Assembly (NCBI RefSeq): GCF_018409545.1
Contig: NZ_AP024563.1
Span: 2,502,001-2,566,000 of the forward strand
Direction: 5' to 3'
DNA: 64,000 nucleotides
DNA from: Allochromatium tepidum
GTDB taxonomy: Bacteria; Pseudomonadota; Gammaproteobacteria; Chromatiales; Chromatiaceae
Part shown: positions 50,358 to 57,618 of the stretch, in pieces
How the letters are laid out: each line of letters opens with the position of its first letter
How positions within the stretch are numbered: the first letter of the stretch is position 1
Notes under the pieces: generated by a model
What the model was told of the DNA's origin: nothing
What the model saw: the letters and a program-made list of their open reading frames with translations, nothing else
Database searches by the model: none
Program-made: the position numbers and the translations under genes

Positions 50358-50543
50358 GTTGGGACTACCGGAGGACGTCCGGGACGTAAAGCCTGTGGAG
50401 CGGGCGCTGACGGCGGAACGGCGGTGGTTGAGCCGATCTACGCGTCATCCCGCATTGAAGCAGGAAAGGCGGTTCGCGAGGACCGCCCGGCCGGGGAGCC
50501 GTACCCTGGGAATCCCCGTCCTTTAGGGCGGGGAGGATGTCAA
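50340..50543 (+). ncRNA. Candidate TnpB omega-RNA (right-end RNA)
   Basis: The 186 bases after the tnpB stop contain no gene but many GC-rich complementary segments: CCGGAGGACGTCCGGGACG (50370-50388), GGCGGTTCGCGAGGACCGCC (50469-50488), and the terminal hairpin at 50514-50533. This is the place and pattern of omega-RNAs, which run through the 3' end of tnpB to the element's right end. The guide would start directly after the end, at about 50544. The 5' end is not determinable here. Confidence 0.55.
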
Positions 50544-50545
50544 AG

Positions 50546-50551
50546 TATAAT
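50546..50551 (+). promoter_or_regulatory. -10 box of the EF-G-like gene abutting the IS end
   Basis: TATAAT lies three bases after the element's right end, 84 bases before the EF-G-like ATG. The matching -35 position (about 50523-50528) falls inside the IS terminal hairpin and is poor, so the insertion may have replaced the native -35. Confidence 0.35.
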
Positions 50552-50635
50552 TTCGATTCGTTCGGAAGAACGCCCCTGGGCGCGTGCTCGCTCAAGCGCC
50601 CCGATTTCCACTCAAGCGCCACGACGGGATCCAAG

Positions 50636-52681
50636 ATGTCTGACTACAATGCCGAGGACGTCCGCAACATCGCCCTGGTCGGTCATGCCGGCTCCGGAAA
50701 GACCACCCTGGTGGAGGCGCTGCTCGCGGCCACCGGCGTCATCAACGTGCCCGGCAACGTGACCAAGGGCACCACGGTCTGCGACTTCGACCCCATGGAA
50801 AAGGAGTTGCAGCACTCGCTCGACGCCGCCATCACCAGCTTCACCACCAGCGGCAAGCACATCAACCTGATCGACACCCCCGGTTATCCCGATTTCCTCG
50901 GGCGCAGTCTCTCGGTGCTGCCGGCGGTCGAGACCGCCGCCCTGGTCATCAATGCCCAGGCCGGGATCGAGTCCATGACCACGCGCCTGATGAAGGCCGC
51001 CGACAACCGTCATCTGTGCCGGCTGATCATCGTCAACCAGATCGATGCCGAGCACGTCGATCTCGCCCAGGTGACCGAACAGATCCGCGAGACCTTCGGC
51101 CCAGAGTGTCTGCCGATCAACCTGCCGGCCGACGGCGGCAAGCGCGTCGTCGACTGCTTCTTCCAGCCCAGCGGCGGCCCCACGGACTTCTCCTCGGTCG
51201 AGGAGGCGCACAGCCGGATCATCGACCAGGTGGTCGAGGTCGACGAGGATCTCATGGCGCTCTATCTGGAGCAGGGCCAGGAACTCCAGCCCGAGCAGCT
51301 CCACGCCCCCTTCGAGGCGGCGCTGCGCGAGGCGCATCTGATGCCCATCTGCTATGTCTCGGCCCAGACCGGCGCCGGCATCCCTGAGCTGCTGGAGATC
51401 ATGGCGCGCCTGATGCCGAATCCGGCCGAGGGCAACCCGCCGCCCTTCCTCAAGGGCGAGGGCGCGGCCATGGAGCCGGTGCGCGTCAGTCCGGATCCGG
51501 CGCTGCATGCCGTGGCCCATGTATTCAAGATCCTCAACGACCCCTATCGCGGCAAGATCGGCATCTTCCGCGTCCATCAGGGACGGATCACGCCCGCGAG
51601 TCAGCTCTTCGTCGGCGACGCGCGCAAGCCGTTCAAGGTCAATCATCTCTATCGCGTGCACGGCAATGATCTGATCGAGGTCGACGAGGGCGTACCGGGC
51701 GACATCCTGGCCGTCACCCGGGTCGACGACATCCATTTCGACGCCGTGCTGCACGATTCGCACGACGAAGACCATTTCCATCTGACCACGATGGAATGCC
51801 CGATCCCGCTGTTCGGACTGGCGATCAACACCAGCAAGCGCGGCGACGAGCAGAAGCTCACCGATGCGCTCAACAAGCTGCGCTCGGAAGACCCCTGCTT
51901 CCACATCGAGCACAACGCCGGCGCCAACGAGACCGTGGTGCGCGGACTCGGCGAGGCCCATCTCAAGGTGGTGCTGCGACGGCTGACCGAGCAGTTCCAT
52001 ATCGACGTCGAGACCCGTCCGCCGAGCATCCCCTATCGCGAAACCATCATGGGCCAGGCCGAGGGGCATCATCGGCACAAGAAGCAGACCGGTGGTGCCG
52101 GCCAGTTCGGTGAGGTCTATCTGCGGGTCGAACCCAAGGCGCGCGGGACCGGATTCGAGTTCGTCGATGCCGTGGTCGGCGGGGCCATTCCGGGCAACTT
52201 CATCCCCTCGATCGAAAAGGGCGTGCGTCAGGTGCTGGAGGAAGGCGTCGTTGCCGGTTATCCGCTCCAGGACATCCGGGTCACGGTCTACGACGGCAAG
52301 TACCACCCGGTCGACTCCAAGGACATCGCCTTCGCCACCGCCGGACGCAAGGCGTTCATCGATGCCGTGCTCAAGGCCCAGCCGGTGATCCTGGAGCCGA
52401 TCGTCAAGATCCGTATCACGGCCCAGGACAGCGCCATGGGCGATCTGGCCGGGGATCTGTCGAGCCGGCGCGGACGCATCAACGGCAGCGAGTCCAAGAG
52501 TCGCGGGCGCGTGGTCATCGAGGGCGAGGTGCCGCTGGCCGAGCTGGAGGGCTATGACGCGCGGCTCAAGTCGCTCACCGGCGGCGAGGGTACCTACGGC
52601 ATCGAGCTGAGCCACTACGACCCGGTGCCGGGCAACATCCAGAAGCAGATGATGGATGCCTATCAGCGCAGCGAGGATTGA
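50636..52681 (+). CDS. EF-G-like translational GTPase
   Basis: 681 residues from MSDYNAEDVRNIALVGHAGSGKTT; the frame is open to 50537, but that part comes from the IS flank. GTPase motifs: G1 GHAGSGKTT, G3 DTPGY, G4 NQID (classical NKxD with Gln for Lys), G5 SAQTG. Domains II-V follow, including the domain IV/V blocks GGAGQFGEVYLRVEP, IPGNFIPSIEKGVRQVLEEG, and the C-terminal YDARLKSLTGGEGTY. This is the EF-G2-like branch, not the str-operon EF-G (no rpsL/rpsG/tuf nearby). Its role (ribosome recycling or a specialised step) is not settled. Confidence 0.92.
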   Translation: MSDYNAEDVRNIALVGHAGSGKTTLVEALLAATGVINVPGNVTKGTTVCDFDPMEKELQHSLDAAITSFTTSGKHINLIDTPGYPDFLGRSLSVLPAVETAALVINAQAGIESMTTRLMKAADNRHLCRLIIVNQIDAEHVDLAQVTEQIRETFGPECLPINLPADGGKRVVDCFFQPSGGPTDFSSVEEAHSRIIDQVVEVDEDLMALYLEQGQELQPEQLHAPFEAALREAHLMPICYVSAQTGAGIPELLEIMARLMPNPAEGNPPPFLKGEGAAMEPVRVSPDPALHAVAHVFKILNDPYRGKIGIFRVHQGRITPASQLFVGDARKPFKVNHLYRVHGNDLIEVDEGVPGDILAVTRVDDIHFDAVLHDSHDEDHFHLTTMECPIPLFGLAINTSKRGDEQKLTDALNKLRSEDPCFHIEHNAGANETVVRGLGEAHLKVVLRRLTEQFHIDVETRPPSIPYRETIMGQAEGHHRHKKQTGGAGQFGEVYLRVEPKARGTGFEFVDAVVGGAIPGNFIPSIEKGVRQVLEEGVVAGYPLQDIRVTVYDGKYHPVDSKDIAFATAGRKAFIDAVLKAQPVILEPIVKIRITAQDSAMGDLAGDLSSRRGRINGSESKSRGRVVIEGEVPLAELEGYDARLKSLTGGEGTYGIELSHYDPVPGNIQKQMMDAYQRSED

Positions 52682-52716
52682 GCGCTTCCCGCCGCCGTCT
52701 CCGGACCTGAGACGTC

Positions 52717-52750
52717 GATCCATGGCCCCGGCCTTCCGGCGCCATGGATC
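52717..52750. terminator. Bidirectional hairpin between convergent genes
   Basis: GATCCATGGC (52717-52726) and GCCATGGATC (52741-52750) form a perfect 10-bp stem with a 14-base GC-rich loop. It lies between the EF-G-like gene and the convergent small membrane-protein gene. There is no T-run. Confidence 0.5.
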
Positions 52751-52771
52751 TCCCGCCTGAATATCCGGCCG

Positions 52772-53194
52772 CTAGGCGTCCGTGCCGAGCGCGCCGGTCT
52801 CCGATTCGTGAAGTGCCTGGGTATCGCGATGACTCCGGGTCATCGACCAGAGCAGCAAGCCGATCCAACCGATGATCGTCCAGCCGAGCAGGACGTTGAG
52901 CACACTGATGAGCACGCGCCGGCGGTGGCCCTGGTCGAACGCCAGCCAGGTCGGCAGCAGATAGAACAGGATCAGGAGCGCGGAGATGAACCATCCGCGA
53001 ACATCGATCGGATAGATCGCGTCGACGGCCAGCAGCAGAAGCAGCCAGACCAGGACGAAGACCGGAATGCCGCGTCTCAGACCGAGGCGGCGCAGGTTCT
53101 CGATGAGCACCGGCGGAATGCGGCGCTCGATGGCGGCGATCCAGGTGCTGGGGCGCCAACCTTGGGCGCGGTCGGACGATGGGTGTTGATCCAT
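52772..53194 (-). CDS. Small membrane protein with superinfection-immunity-like domain
   Basis: 140 residues from MDQHPSSDRAQGWRPSTW. Two hydrophobic segments after an Arg-rich N-terminus: about 45-65 (VFVLVWLLLLLAVDAIYP) and 70-125. The latter carries the pattern LLILFYLLPTWLAFDQGHRRR..LISVLNVLLGWTIIGWIGLLLW, typical of the family named after the phage T4 superinfection-immunity protein. Most chromosomal members have no known immunity function. It faces the EF-G-like gene with a strong hairpin between. Confidence 0.78.
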   Translation of the reverse strand: MDQHPSSDRAQGWRPSTWIAAIERRIPPVLIENLRRLGLRRGIPVFVLVWLLLLLAVDAIYPIDVRGWFISALLILFYLLPTWLAFDQGHRRRVLISVLNVLLGWTIIGWIGLLLWSMTRSHRDTQALHESETGALGTDA

Positions 53195-53524
53195 ACTGAT
53201 TCTCCGCAAATAGAGGCGGCGCGAAGCATAGCCTAAACCGCACCTGGCATGATAGGCGGCGTTCAGGCGCACTTTTGGGAGCATCCGTGCCCTAAAACTG
53301 CCGATCGGGACCGACGACCTCCACATCCGACTCGGATTACTCGAACCGGGTCACAGACTTGCCGCAATTTTTCCCTCAAACTTGAAAGCGTCTGGCCGTT
53401 AAAGGTCAACAATGCGACAAGCGAGCAAGCCGTCCTGCACACAGGATCGCCCTCTTCCGCATCTGCCGCTGCGCCGATCCAATGGCGAGTTCTACGACAA
53501 GGTTCCTACATTTGGAGTCCCATC
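53195..53524. other. Non-coding gap at the left edge of the AT-richer segment
   Basis: 330 bases between a minus-strand and a plus-strand gene. No ORF with coding character, tRNA or direct repeat could be seen. Base composition shifts from GC-rich to more balanced across it. A GGAG at 53514-53517 serves as ribosome site for the next gene. It probably holds divergent promoters, which I cannot place confidently. Confidence 0.5.
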
Positions 53525-54328
53525 ATGACCAAGTTTTTTACTGTTTCATCGCTCGCCTGCTGCTTAGCGCTTTCCTGGTCGATTGGTTATGCTCAAACGA
53601 CCACCAAAACCGTTAAGCCCTATGCCTATTCGATGAAGGTCGCCGTTAGCCTGCCGAAGGGCAGCGATGCGGAGGCATCGCTGAAAGACAAGACAAAACC
53701 ATCGACGACAGCTCTCACACCCTGTACTGATGAATGGAAGCGCGATGTACTCTCGTTCCAACTGACCTACGACGCAGGTAAACGCACAATCAATAAAAAA
53801 GACGGCACCGAAACATCGACTGTCACCGATGTGTATTTCTTCTTTTACAATCCGCAAGCCCTCGGCTTAAAAACCACAGCCACTCCTAAGACCGATCCTA
53901 ATGATACATCTGATACAGATGCCGACTATCCTGAAATGTGCGAAATTAATGCAACCGAATACCAGGCATGCGACCCCAAGATATGGGTAATCACCCGCCC
54001 CGCTGTAGGCACGGCTCCACTCGCCATGCGGCCACTTGCCGAACCTGCAGATATTCGCTTTGGCGATATCGATCATATTTATTTGTCGAAAGATGAAAAT
54101 CTCGGAACAGGCAAAATCTCTGACTCTACACTGCGTTCCTACATGAAGTTCGATGATCTAACGCAGGGATTGTGGTCGTTAATCGGCATCGTCGGACCAA
54201 TTATCGATCTTAATGTCACGACTCCACCTCTAGCACTTGAATTTGACGATCCGACCAAATGGGCTGCATGGGACGCCGTTTCCTTTATGCTCGGCTCCCC
54301 CTGGGGAAACGGAAAAATCTGTCAGTAA
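53525..54328 (+). CDS. Secreted protein of unknown function at the island edge
   Basis: 267 residues. Signal peptide of 23 or so residues (MTKFFTVSSLACCLALSWSIGYAQ). The mature part is acidic and Thr-rich, with DVYFFFYNPQALGLKTTAT and the acidic stretch TDPNDTSDTDADYPEMCE, then GDIDHIYLSKDENLGTGK. Four Cys are visible in the mature part. I do not recognise a family. The style (extracellular, 'DVYFFFYNP') could suit a pilus-associated or surface protein, and the minor-pilin operon starts 580 bases downstream. Codon use is AT-richer than in genes to the left. Confidence 0.72.
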   Translation: MTKFFTVSSLACCLALSWSIGYAQTTTKTVKPYAYSMKVAVSLPKGSDAEASLKDKTKPSTTALTPCTDEWKRDVLSFQLTYDAGKRTINKKDGTETSTVTDVYFFFYNPQALGLKTTATPKTDPNDTSDTDADYPEMCEINATEYQACDPKIWVITRPAVGTAPLAMRPLAEPADIRFGDIDHIYLSKDENLGTGKISDSTLRSYMKFDDLTQGLWSLIGIVGPIIDLNVTTPPLALEFDDPTKWAAWDAVSFMLGSPWGNGKICQ

Positions 54329-54472
54329 CCATCCCAGGGCGAACGCATCAAGCTTTGCTAATATTCGAGGATTTGCATGTGGATGATTTCAGTGGGGAAG
54401 TGGCGTTGGTGCATAAACCCGCCGAGACCCGCTAAACTGACGATTATGCCCCCCTGAAACAGGCGCCCAGAC

Positions 54473-54798
54473 ATGTCAACCACCGCCCAGACGAGCGAAG
54501 CGGCCGCCTCACCGAAGGCCACGTACCGGATCACCAACTGGCCGGCGTATGACCGCGCCCTGGTGGCGCGTGGTGACATCACGTTCTGGTTCGACCAAGA
54601 AGCGATCGAACAGCACTGGACGCCGGAACCAACGGGCAAGCGGGGTGCGCCTTGGCGCTACTCGGACTGGGCGATTCAGATGTTGTTGGTTTTGAAGCAA
54701 GTCTTCCACGTGCCCTATCGCGCAACGGTGCCGGCAAGCGGTGGACCTGGCTGAAAGTCCATCCGGTGGTCGATGCCGACGCCAAGGACTATCCTTAG
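54473..54798 (+). pseudogene. Remnant of an IS5-type transposase
   Basis: The N-terminal 85 or so codons (YRITNWPAYDRALVARGDITFWFDQEAIEQHW..RGAPWRYSDWAIQMLLVLKQVFHVPYR) are the start of an IS5-family DDE transposase. The frame is lost at about 54735. A short further piece, KRWTWLKVHPVVDADAKDY, containing a central catalytic-region motif, appears in another frame up to a TAG at 54796-54798. The catalytic core is largely deleted. It lies directly upstream of the pilin operon. Confidence 0.78.
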
Positions 54799-54909
54799 CC
54801 GGCACACCCAAGCGACGGAAAACCAAAAGCTTCCAAAAGGTTCAGCGTCATGTCCTATTTGCCTTTTTTCACCCTAGCGCAACTGGCCGCCCCCGTGTGG
54901 CGCAGGCCA

Positions 54910-55491
54910 ATGCCGGCCTGTAAGCCAGGCAAACAGCGCGGCTTGACCCTGATTGAATTGATGGTGACATTGGCGGTCGCCGTCATTATTTTGAGTATGG
55001 GCATACCCAGCTTTCAGAGCATGATCCAAAGCAACCGCCTGACCAGCGCGGCGAATGAATTCATGGCCGCGCTCAATTATGCCCGCTCCGAGGCGATCAA
55101 ACGCGGGCAAGGCATCATCTTGTGCAAGACCACTACCTTCACTGCCTGTACCGAAGGCGGCAACAAGTGGGAGACGGGCTGGATGGCTTTTCTGGATAAG
55201 GACAAAAACAACAAGTGGAGTTCAGGTGATGAAATCCTGCGCGTCTGGCAAGCTTTGCCGGCCGGGTACACCTTAAGACCCAACAACAATTTTAACAATT
55301 ACCTGCGTTACGGCCCGGACGGGGCCGCCAATAATTTGGGTACCTTCGCCCTTTGTTACAACAATCAAACCCAAGGCGCCAAGGCGATCGTCATCACGCG
55401 CCTGCGCCCCAGGCTGGGCAAGGACAGCAACGGCAACCAGATTCCTGAAAACGATGCGGGCGATATTTCGAGCTGTTTTATTTCTCCATGA
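54910..55491 (+). CDS. fimT: FimT/GspH-type minor pseudopilin
   Basis: 193 residues from MPACKPGKQRG, which gives an 11-residue prepilin leader before the cleavage site G/LTLIELMVTLAVAVIILSMG; an ATG at 54850 would give an odd 31-residue leader. Then the GspH/FimT pattern NRLTSAANEFMAALNYARSEAIKRG and C-terminal Cys residues (FALCYNN, SSCFISP). Prepilin peptidase should remove the leader. It would join the tip complex of type IV pili; FimT-like pilins have been linked to DNA binding in uptake. It overlaps pilV by 4 bases. Confidence 0.88.
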   Translation: MPACKPGKQRGLTLIELMVTLAVAVIILSMGIPSFQSMIQSNRLTSAANEFMAALNYARSEAIKRGQGIILCKTTTFTACTEGGNKWETGWMAFLDKDKNNKWSSGDEILRVWQALPAGYTLRPNNNFNNYLRYGPDGAANNLGTFALCYNNQTQGAKAIVITRLRPRLGKDSNGNQIPENDAGDISSCFISP

Positions 55492-55952
55492 ACAAACAAA
55501 ATATGAACAGACAAAGCGGATTCACCCTAATCGAAGTCCTCGTCGCCGTGTTGGTTTTGGCTTTAGGCTTGCTTGGGCTGGCGGGGCTGCAAGCCAATGC
55601 CGTAAAAACCAACCATAGCGCCTTGCAACGCAGTCAGGCAGTGATGCTGGCCTATTTCATGATGGACGCCATGCGCGCCAACAAAGCTGTCGCCGGCGCA
55701 GGCAGTTACAACCTTGGCACACCCGGCACTCCTGATGCCCCAGTATGTGACGCGCCCACCGAAAGTGACTTAGTTACTCACGATCAAGCTCACTGGTTTG
55801 CGGCGCTTAAGGAAAACCTAGGCGATGCTCCTACAACGTGCGGCCTGATCGCTTGCGATGCCAGTGCTAATTGCACCGTCAAGGTATTTTGGGACGACAG
55901 CCGTGCCGGCGGGTCCAGTGCGCAAACCATCGAGATCACAAGCCGACTATGA
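55488..55952 (+). CDS. pilV: PilV minor pilin
   Basis: 154 residues; the prepilin site is MNRQSGFTLIEVLVAVLVLALGLLGLAGLQANAVKTNHSALQRSQA, the classic PilV start, so the ATG at 55503 is also possible. MMDAMRANKA and the CGLIACDASANCTVKVFWDDSR tail are typical. Start overlaps fimT stop and its stop overlaps the pilW start, giving a tightly coupled operon. Confidence 0.92.
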   Translation: MNKQNMNRQSGFTLIEVLVAVLVLALGLLGLAGLQANAVKTNHSALQRSQAVMLAYFMMDAMRANKAVAGAGSYNLGTPGTPDAPVCDAPTESDLVTHDQAHWFAALKENLGDAPTTCGLIACDASANCTVKVFWDDSRAGGSSAQTIEITSRL

Positions 55953-57025
55953 AGATTCAACCGCTACGATATCAACGTGGTTTCACCCTCATCGAACTCA
56001 TGATCAGCCTGGTACTGGGGCTTTTGGTCGTAGCCGGTGTGATTGGCCTGTTTCTCTCCAACAAACAGGTGTACCGGCAGAACGAAAATCTGGCCCGCAT
56101 GCAGGAAAGCGCCCGCTACGCTTTCGAAGTCATGGCCCGCGACCTGCGCGAAGCCGGCGCCATCGCCTGTAACAGCAATTTGCCGGTCGCCAACGTGCTC
56201 AACGGGGCCTCCAGCAACTGGTGGTCCAACTGGGGCGATGGTATCCGCGGTTACGAAAATAACGACAACACCTTTCCTAAAGCATTTGACACCGGTAGCA
56301 ATGTTGCCGCCAACCGCGCGCCGGGAACCGATGCTGTGATCATTTGGAGCGGTACTCTGGAGGATGGGGTATACATCACGGACCATAACCCGCCTTCTGC
56401 CCAGTTTAAAGTCAATACTACCGCCCATGGATTCAAAGACGGCGACATCCTGATGGTCTGCGACTCCAAGCAGGCAGCTATTTTTCAGGTAACCAATGCC
56501 AACAGCAGCAATGTCACCATCGTCCACAACACCGGCAATACGGTCTCTCCCGGCAATTGCAGCAAATACCTGGGTTTTCCGGTACCAGCAGGCTGCGGCT
56601 CACCACCTAACCCCGAACCCCCTGCCCATGCTTTCGAAAACGGTGGCTTCATCAGCAAGCTCACTGCCCACGCTTGGTACATCGGCTGTAACGGCAGAGC
56701 CGCATGCAGCGATCCTGGGGGAAGGTCGTTGTATCGTCTCATTCTGCAAAACACAAGTGGCACGGCAGGGGTTACCAGTGAAGAGCTCGCCGAAGGCATC
56801 AGCGACCTACAAATCGAATATCTGACGCGCGACGCCAGCGGCACGCTTGCATCCCAATATGATGCTGCCGCGGCCGTCACCGATTGGAAAAACGTCGTTG
56901 CCGCAAGACTGATATTCACCTTCCAGACCCTGGAACGGGTAGGTACCAATACCCAGGCCATCAGTCGCAATTGGTACACCGTGGTTAGCTTGAGGAACCG
57001 CATGCCGTCAACTACCCCGCCCTGA
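55949..57025 (+). CDS. pilW: PilW minor pilin
   Basis: 358 residues from MKIQPLRYQRGFTLIELMISLVLGLLVVAGVIGLFLSNKQVYR; the ATG overlaps the pilV stop. Prepilin leader RG/FTLIEL, then QNENLARMQESARYAFEVMARDLREAGAIACNSN, standard for PilW. The large globular domain has several Cys. The last residues (TTPP) and the stop codon are contributed by an IS200/IS605-like hairpin at 57015-57034, so the natural C-terminus may have been altered. Confidence 0.92.
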   Translation: MKIQPLRYQRGFTLIELMISLVLGLLVVAGVIGLFLSNKQVYRQNENLARMQESARYAFEVMARDLREAGAIACNSNLPVANVLNGASSNWWSNWGDGIRGYENNDNTFPKAFDTGSNVAANRAPGTDAVIIWSGTLEDGVYITDHNPPSAQFKVNTTAHGFKDGDILMVCDSKQAAIFQVTNANSSNVTIVHNTGNTVSPGNCSKYLGFPVPAGCGSPPNPEPPAHAFENGGFISKLTAHAWYIGCNGRAACSDPGGRSLYRLILQNTSGTAGVTSEELAEGISDLQIEYLTRDASGTLASQYDAAAAVTDWKNVVAARLIFTFQTLERVGTNTQAISRNWYTVVSLRNRMPSTTPP

Positions 57026-57034
57026 AGGACGGGG
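57015..57034. repeat. IS200/IS605-like or REP-like hairpin over the pilW stop
   Basis: CCCCGCCCT (57015-57023) pairs with AGGACGGGG (57026-57034) with one mismatch, followed by TTTCTCGCGG. This closely resembles the terminal hairpins of IS200/IS605 elements such as the one at 49033-49052, but no transposase ORF is attached. It lies between pilW and pilX and covers the pilW stop codon (57023-57025). Confidence 0.6.
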
Positions 57035-57052
57035 TTTCTCGCGGAGGAACTG

Positions 57053-57607
57053 ATGAAAGCCAATTCCCAAACCGGCACCGCCTTGATTGTCTCTCTGATA
57101 CTGTTGCTGCTTGTTACCCTGCTGGGTGTAGCAGGCATCAAAAGCGTAGCTTTAGAGGAAAAAATGGCCGGCAACAGCTACGACCGCAGCCTTGTGTTTC
57201 AGGCGGCAGAATACGCCTTGCGGGTAGGCGAGGCCGTGGCCGAAGTCAAATCTAAAACCATTCCACCCAACAACGGCTTTCCCACCTACACCGATGCCGA
57301 CGATACCTGTCCAACAGGCGCGATCGACAACTGCACGAGTGGCTTGTGCCCCACGCCAGACAAGGATTGCCTGCCCAGGTGGCAAGATTCCAGCTTTACC
57401 GGTTGGATCAACGCATCCTCGGTGAGCAGCCTGGCCGGTACGCCGCAGTATTTCGTCGAGTACTTGGGCGGCACTTTCCCCTGTACTGATGGCGGCAGCT
57501 CCGATCCCAATAACTGCAAGCGTTACCGCATCACCGCGCGCAGCGATCCAAATCTAGGCAACGGCCGCGCAACGGTGGTGTTACAGTCAATTTATGCGAC
57601 GGATTGA
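57053..57607 (+). CDS. pilX: PilX minor pilin
   Basis: 184 residues, preceded by GGAGGAA. N-terminus MKANSQTGTALIVSLILLLLVTLLGVAGIKSVALEEKMAGN is the PilX signature, with a hydrophobic N-terminal helix and no GFTLIE motif, as expected for this family. EEKMAGN.YDRSLVFQAAEYALR and the C-terminal RYRITARSDPNLGNGRATVVLQSIY follow. It lies 28 bases after pilW and 12 bases before pilY1. Confidence 0.93.
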   Translation: MKANSQTGTALIVSLILLLLVTLLGVAGIKSVALEEKMAGNSYDRSLVFQAAEYALRVGEAVAEVKSKTIPPNNGFPTYTDADDTCPTGAIDNCTSGLCPTPDKDCLPRWQDSSFTGWINASSVSSLAGTPQYFVEYLGGTFPCTDGGSSDPNNCKRYRITARSDPNLGNGRATVVLQSIYATD

Positions 57608-57618
57608 AGGAGTTTGTT

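Larger units (their letters stand above)
49031..50543 (+). mobile_element. IS200/IS605-type element carrying only tnpB
   Basis: The left end has a perfect hairpin CCCCGCCCT/AGGGCGGGG (49033-49052) and a second, TCGCCC/GGGCGA (49064-49078). The right end has the sister hairpin CCCCGTCCT/AGGGCGGGG (50514-50533) followed by GGAGGATGTCAA, the usual end of this group. There are no inverted terminal repeats and no TnpA ORF, so mobility would need a tyrosine transposase in trans. The exact left boundary is uncertain by a few bases. It sits between the OmpA-like gene and the EF-G-like gene. Confidence 0.87.

Noticed and set aside
50612-52723. Minus-strand ORF of 703 codons opposite the EF-G-like gene
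   Set aside because: Mirror frame of a highly codon-biased gene. The plus strand carries a complete GTPase with G motifs.
52772-53194. Phage superinfection exclusion system
   Set aside because: The domain name comes from phage T4, but chromosomal members with this simple two-helix pattern are widespread and no phage genes are nearby.
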